Assembly: GCA_965602635.1 (NCBI GenBank)
Contig: CBFCZU010000204.1
Coordinates: forward strand, 1-7,743
Source of the DNA: CBFCZU01 sp965602635
GTDB lineage: Bacteria; Planctomycetota; Phycisphaerae; SM23-33
Reading direction: 5' to 3'
DNA: 7,743 nucleotides
This document shows positions 7,501-7,743 of this stretch, one piece after another (the stretch's first letter is position 1; each line of letters opens with the position of its first letter). The notes beneath the pieces are model-generated. The model did not search any database. It was not told where the DNA came from and saw nothing but the letters and a program-made list of their open reading frames with translations. The position numbers and the translations under genes are program-made.

Positions 7501-7743
7501 CTGCCATCGCCATCCAGACATCCATCGCCTTCGGCGCGTTGAGGGTCGCTGCCGCGAAGAGCGAATGGCCTCGGAAGGAGCCGCGACGGCGTATGCTCTG
7601 CCAGGGGGAGGCCAGCTTCGGGCCCTTGGCGGCCACGATCTGCCATTCGGCAATCGCCTCTCCCTTCGGCGCCTTCTTTCCGGGGTAGTTGACCTTGTCG
7701 ACGGGGTAGTGTGCCTTCGAGGGCAGCACTTCCGGGACCTTAG
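4556..7743 (-). CDS. Giant PQQ-repeat beta-propeller protein with flanking beta-sandwich-like modules; 5' partial
   Basis: The stop is TGA at 4558-4556. The frame stays open to the right edge (K-V-P-E precede the GTG at 7729), so the start and any signal peptide lie outside. Numbering takes that GTG as residue 1 (1057 residues visible). Residues about 40-140 look like a jelly-roll module (GKLWINERLVW, then GPNLLLVRC...WFRMHV). Residues about 180-600 are a PQQ/BamB-type propeller with blade signatures such as CVDQKTGTVLWH (217-228), CLDATGRKAWAV (292-303) and ALDAESGKLLWQKD (340-353). A charged helical insert follows the first blade (237-262). Residues about 665-800 carry a second beta-rich module (DVWLGGLKVRAGQRLHLKAGVYPLLV), and about 855-975 a third (YLDGKLVYS, then KGRHVLTAVVRSGSQGW). 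The tail (1035-1057) is helical, LPDTPEAAAAAKWLKLM. No catalytic motif is recognised. Related planctomycete-type proteins are mostly of unknown function; extracytoplasmic binding or scaffolding is a guess. Confidence 0.8.
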   Translation of the reverse strand, partial: KVPEVLPSKAHYPVDKVNYPGKKAPKGEAIAEWQIVAAKGPKLASPWQSIRRRGSFRGHSLFAAATLNAPKAMDVWMAMAAVEHGKLWINERLVWVSDERQWRTHTGREAVFRARLRNGPNLLLVRCREDRGEAWFRMHVCLRGSPAAAPPKLAVATTEPVRSPLGNGSGRFPNANPPLAWDLATGQNVAWSAELPEPVAAGPVAVADRLFFCTDSTGIACVDQKTGTVLWHSRDIALDAHSPEEREALQQQIDAVRESNKKKGRSGPVTIGGGWRSVFSDGKHVWAHHGIGTTVCLDATGRKAWAVKTGLTKAGMLVHNGKVLLEGATARGKGREGPLGRRLALDAESGKLLWQKDVEGASPGGALHQLRLTGHESAMHMVASSSGQVLDARSGRAVLSRLDIDAAPPGPPPRGVQVDGAGFAWHFADNDLYCAKLSAIYAIRFFMDPHGQVGHRVLWRNNYGIKYDRAIRVSAWGPWTMAINTVQENCPGHSNAAKREVYLYDRLTGRPVVRIKPALDRAQAEYTPSPSAGPYLFVHDSGGGASGGLPDAGQIGVVALNVDEPHVLCRSLIPLGAGPPTFDRDRMFLSRGARIWCISASTPEGRKYQQKQIAATLLDEIMAAPGGKVELAAPKPLKQLPVFDDAPCAPLEDRQGSGHWLVAAPFPTPKAERDVALDGKLASLRVTLGTKLEIGGVTKAFEALPRDAVDVGYNWGHSYYLCGLGGDTAHPYRRIDMLRCTDGRPDRCGVLYTLIDNSRDREVAVDVPRNGLDVWLGGLKVRAGQRLHLKAGVYPLLVRVRPECFERPLPPLDVREALAKETASPLVWPKRWMVAGGAPESVDLAPPDQLKRIPDTLAVGGRSYELKPRDADEQGWLDLKGMGVKRDGKFVTSQTAYCFAHIDCDKDGTLVVNCSADWWMLWYLDGKLVYSTVEKGNGMNPRTLNAHTWSAAASKGRHVLTAVVRSGSQGWSMMSLGAMIHKPIDELRKEQIDPSAPAPSPKVTPVSFSLHDTPMAILAARLRTARVRRTALQKVVTDLPDTPEAAAAAKWLKLMRQAEQD

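Overview
The window is GC-rich (by eye about two thirds G+C) bacterial DNA. It is almost entirely coding and holds three large genes, two of them cut by the window edges. The protein types suggest a Planctomycetota or related environmental (PVC-like) bacterium: a neutral-ceramidase-like domain of the kind common in planctomycetes, a secreted heparinase II/III-like protein, and a very large PQQ-type beta-propeller protein with jelly-roll-like modules. This taxonomic guess is an inference from family content, not from any marker gene. No RNA gene, insertion sequence, CRISPR array or prophage signal was seen.

Layout: (1) 1-2049, plus strand, 5'-truncated. One reading frame joins the C-terminal part of a neutral/alkaline-ceramidase-like hydrolase to a complete class III (glutamate-1-semialdehyde-aminomutase-like) PLP aminotransferase. 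(2) A 112-bp gap with a GC-rich inverted repeat, ending in a clear ribosome binding site. (3) 2162-4486, plus strand, an exported heparinase II/III-like (polysaccharide-lyase-fold) protein with a signal peptide. (4) A 69-bp gap between convergent genes, containing a 16-bp perfect palindrome. (5) 4556-7743, minus strand, 5'-truncated, a giant PQQ-repeat beta-propeller protein bracketed by beta-sandwich-like modules.

How they may fit together: genes 1 and 2 share a strand and could be co-transcribed. One plausible reading is scavenging of amide-containing glycoconjugates or lipids. An exported lyase-fold protein would open polymers, and a metal hydrolase joined to an aminotransferase would free and then process an amine. 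The substrate cannot be read from the sequence. Gene 3 is on the opposite strand, so it is a separate transcription unit and its link to the other two is unproven.

The most noteworthy item is the ceramidase-like/aminotransferase fusion. The other points are structural or regulatory details of modest weight.
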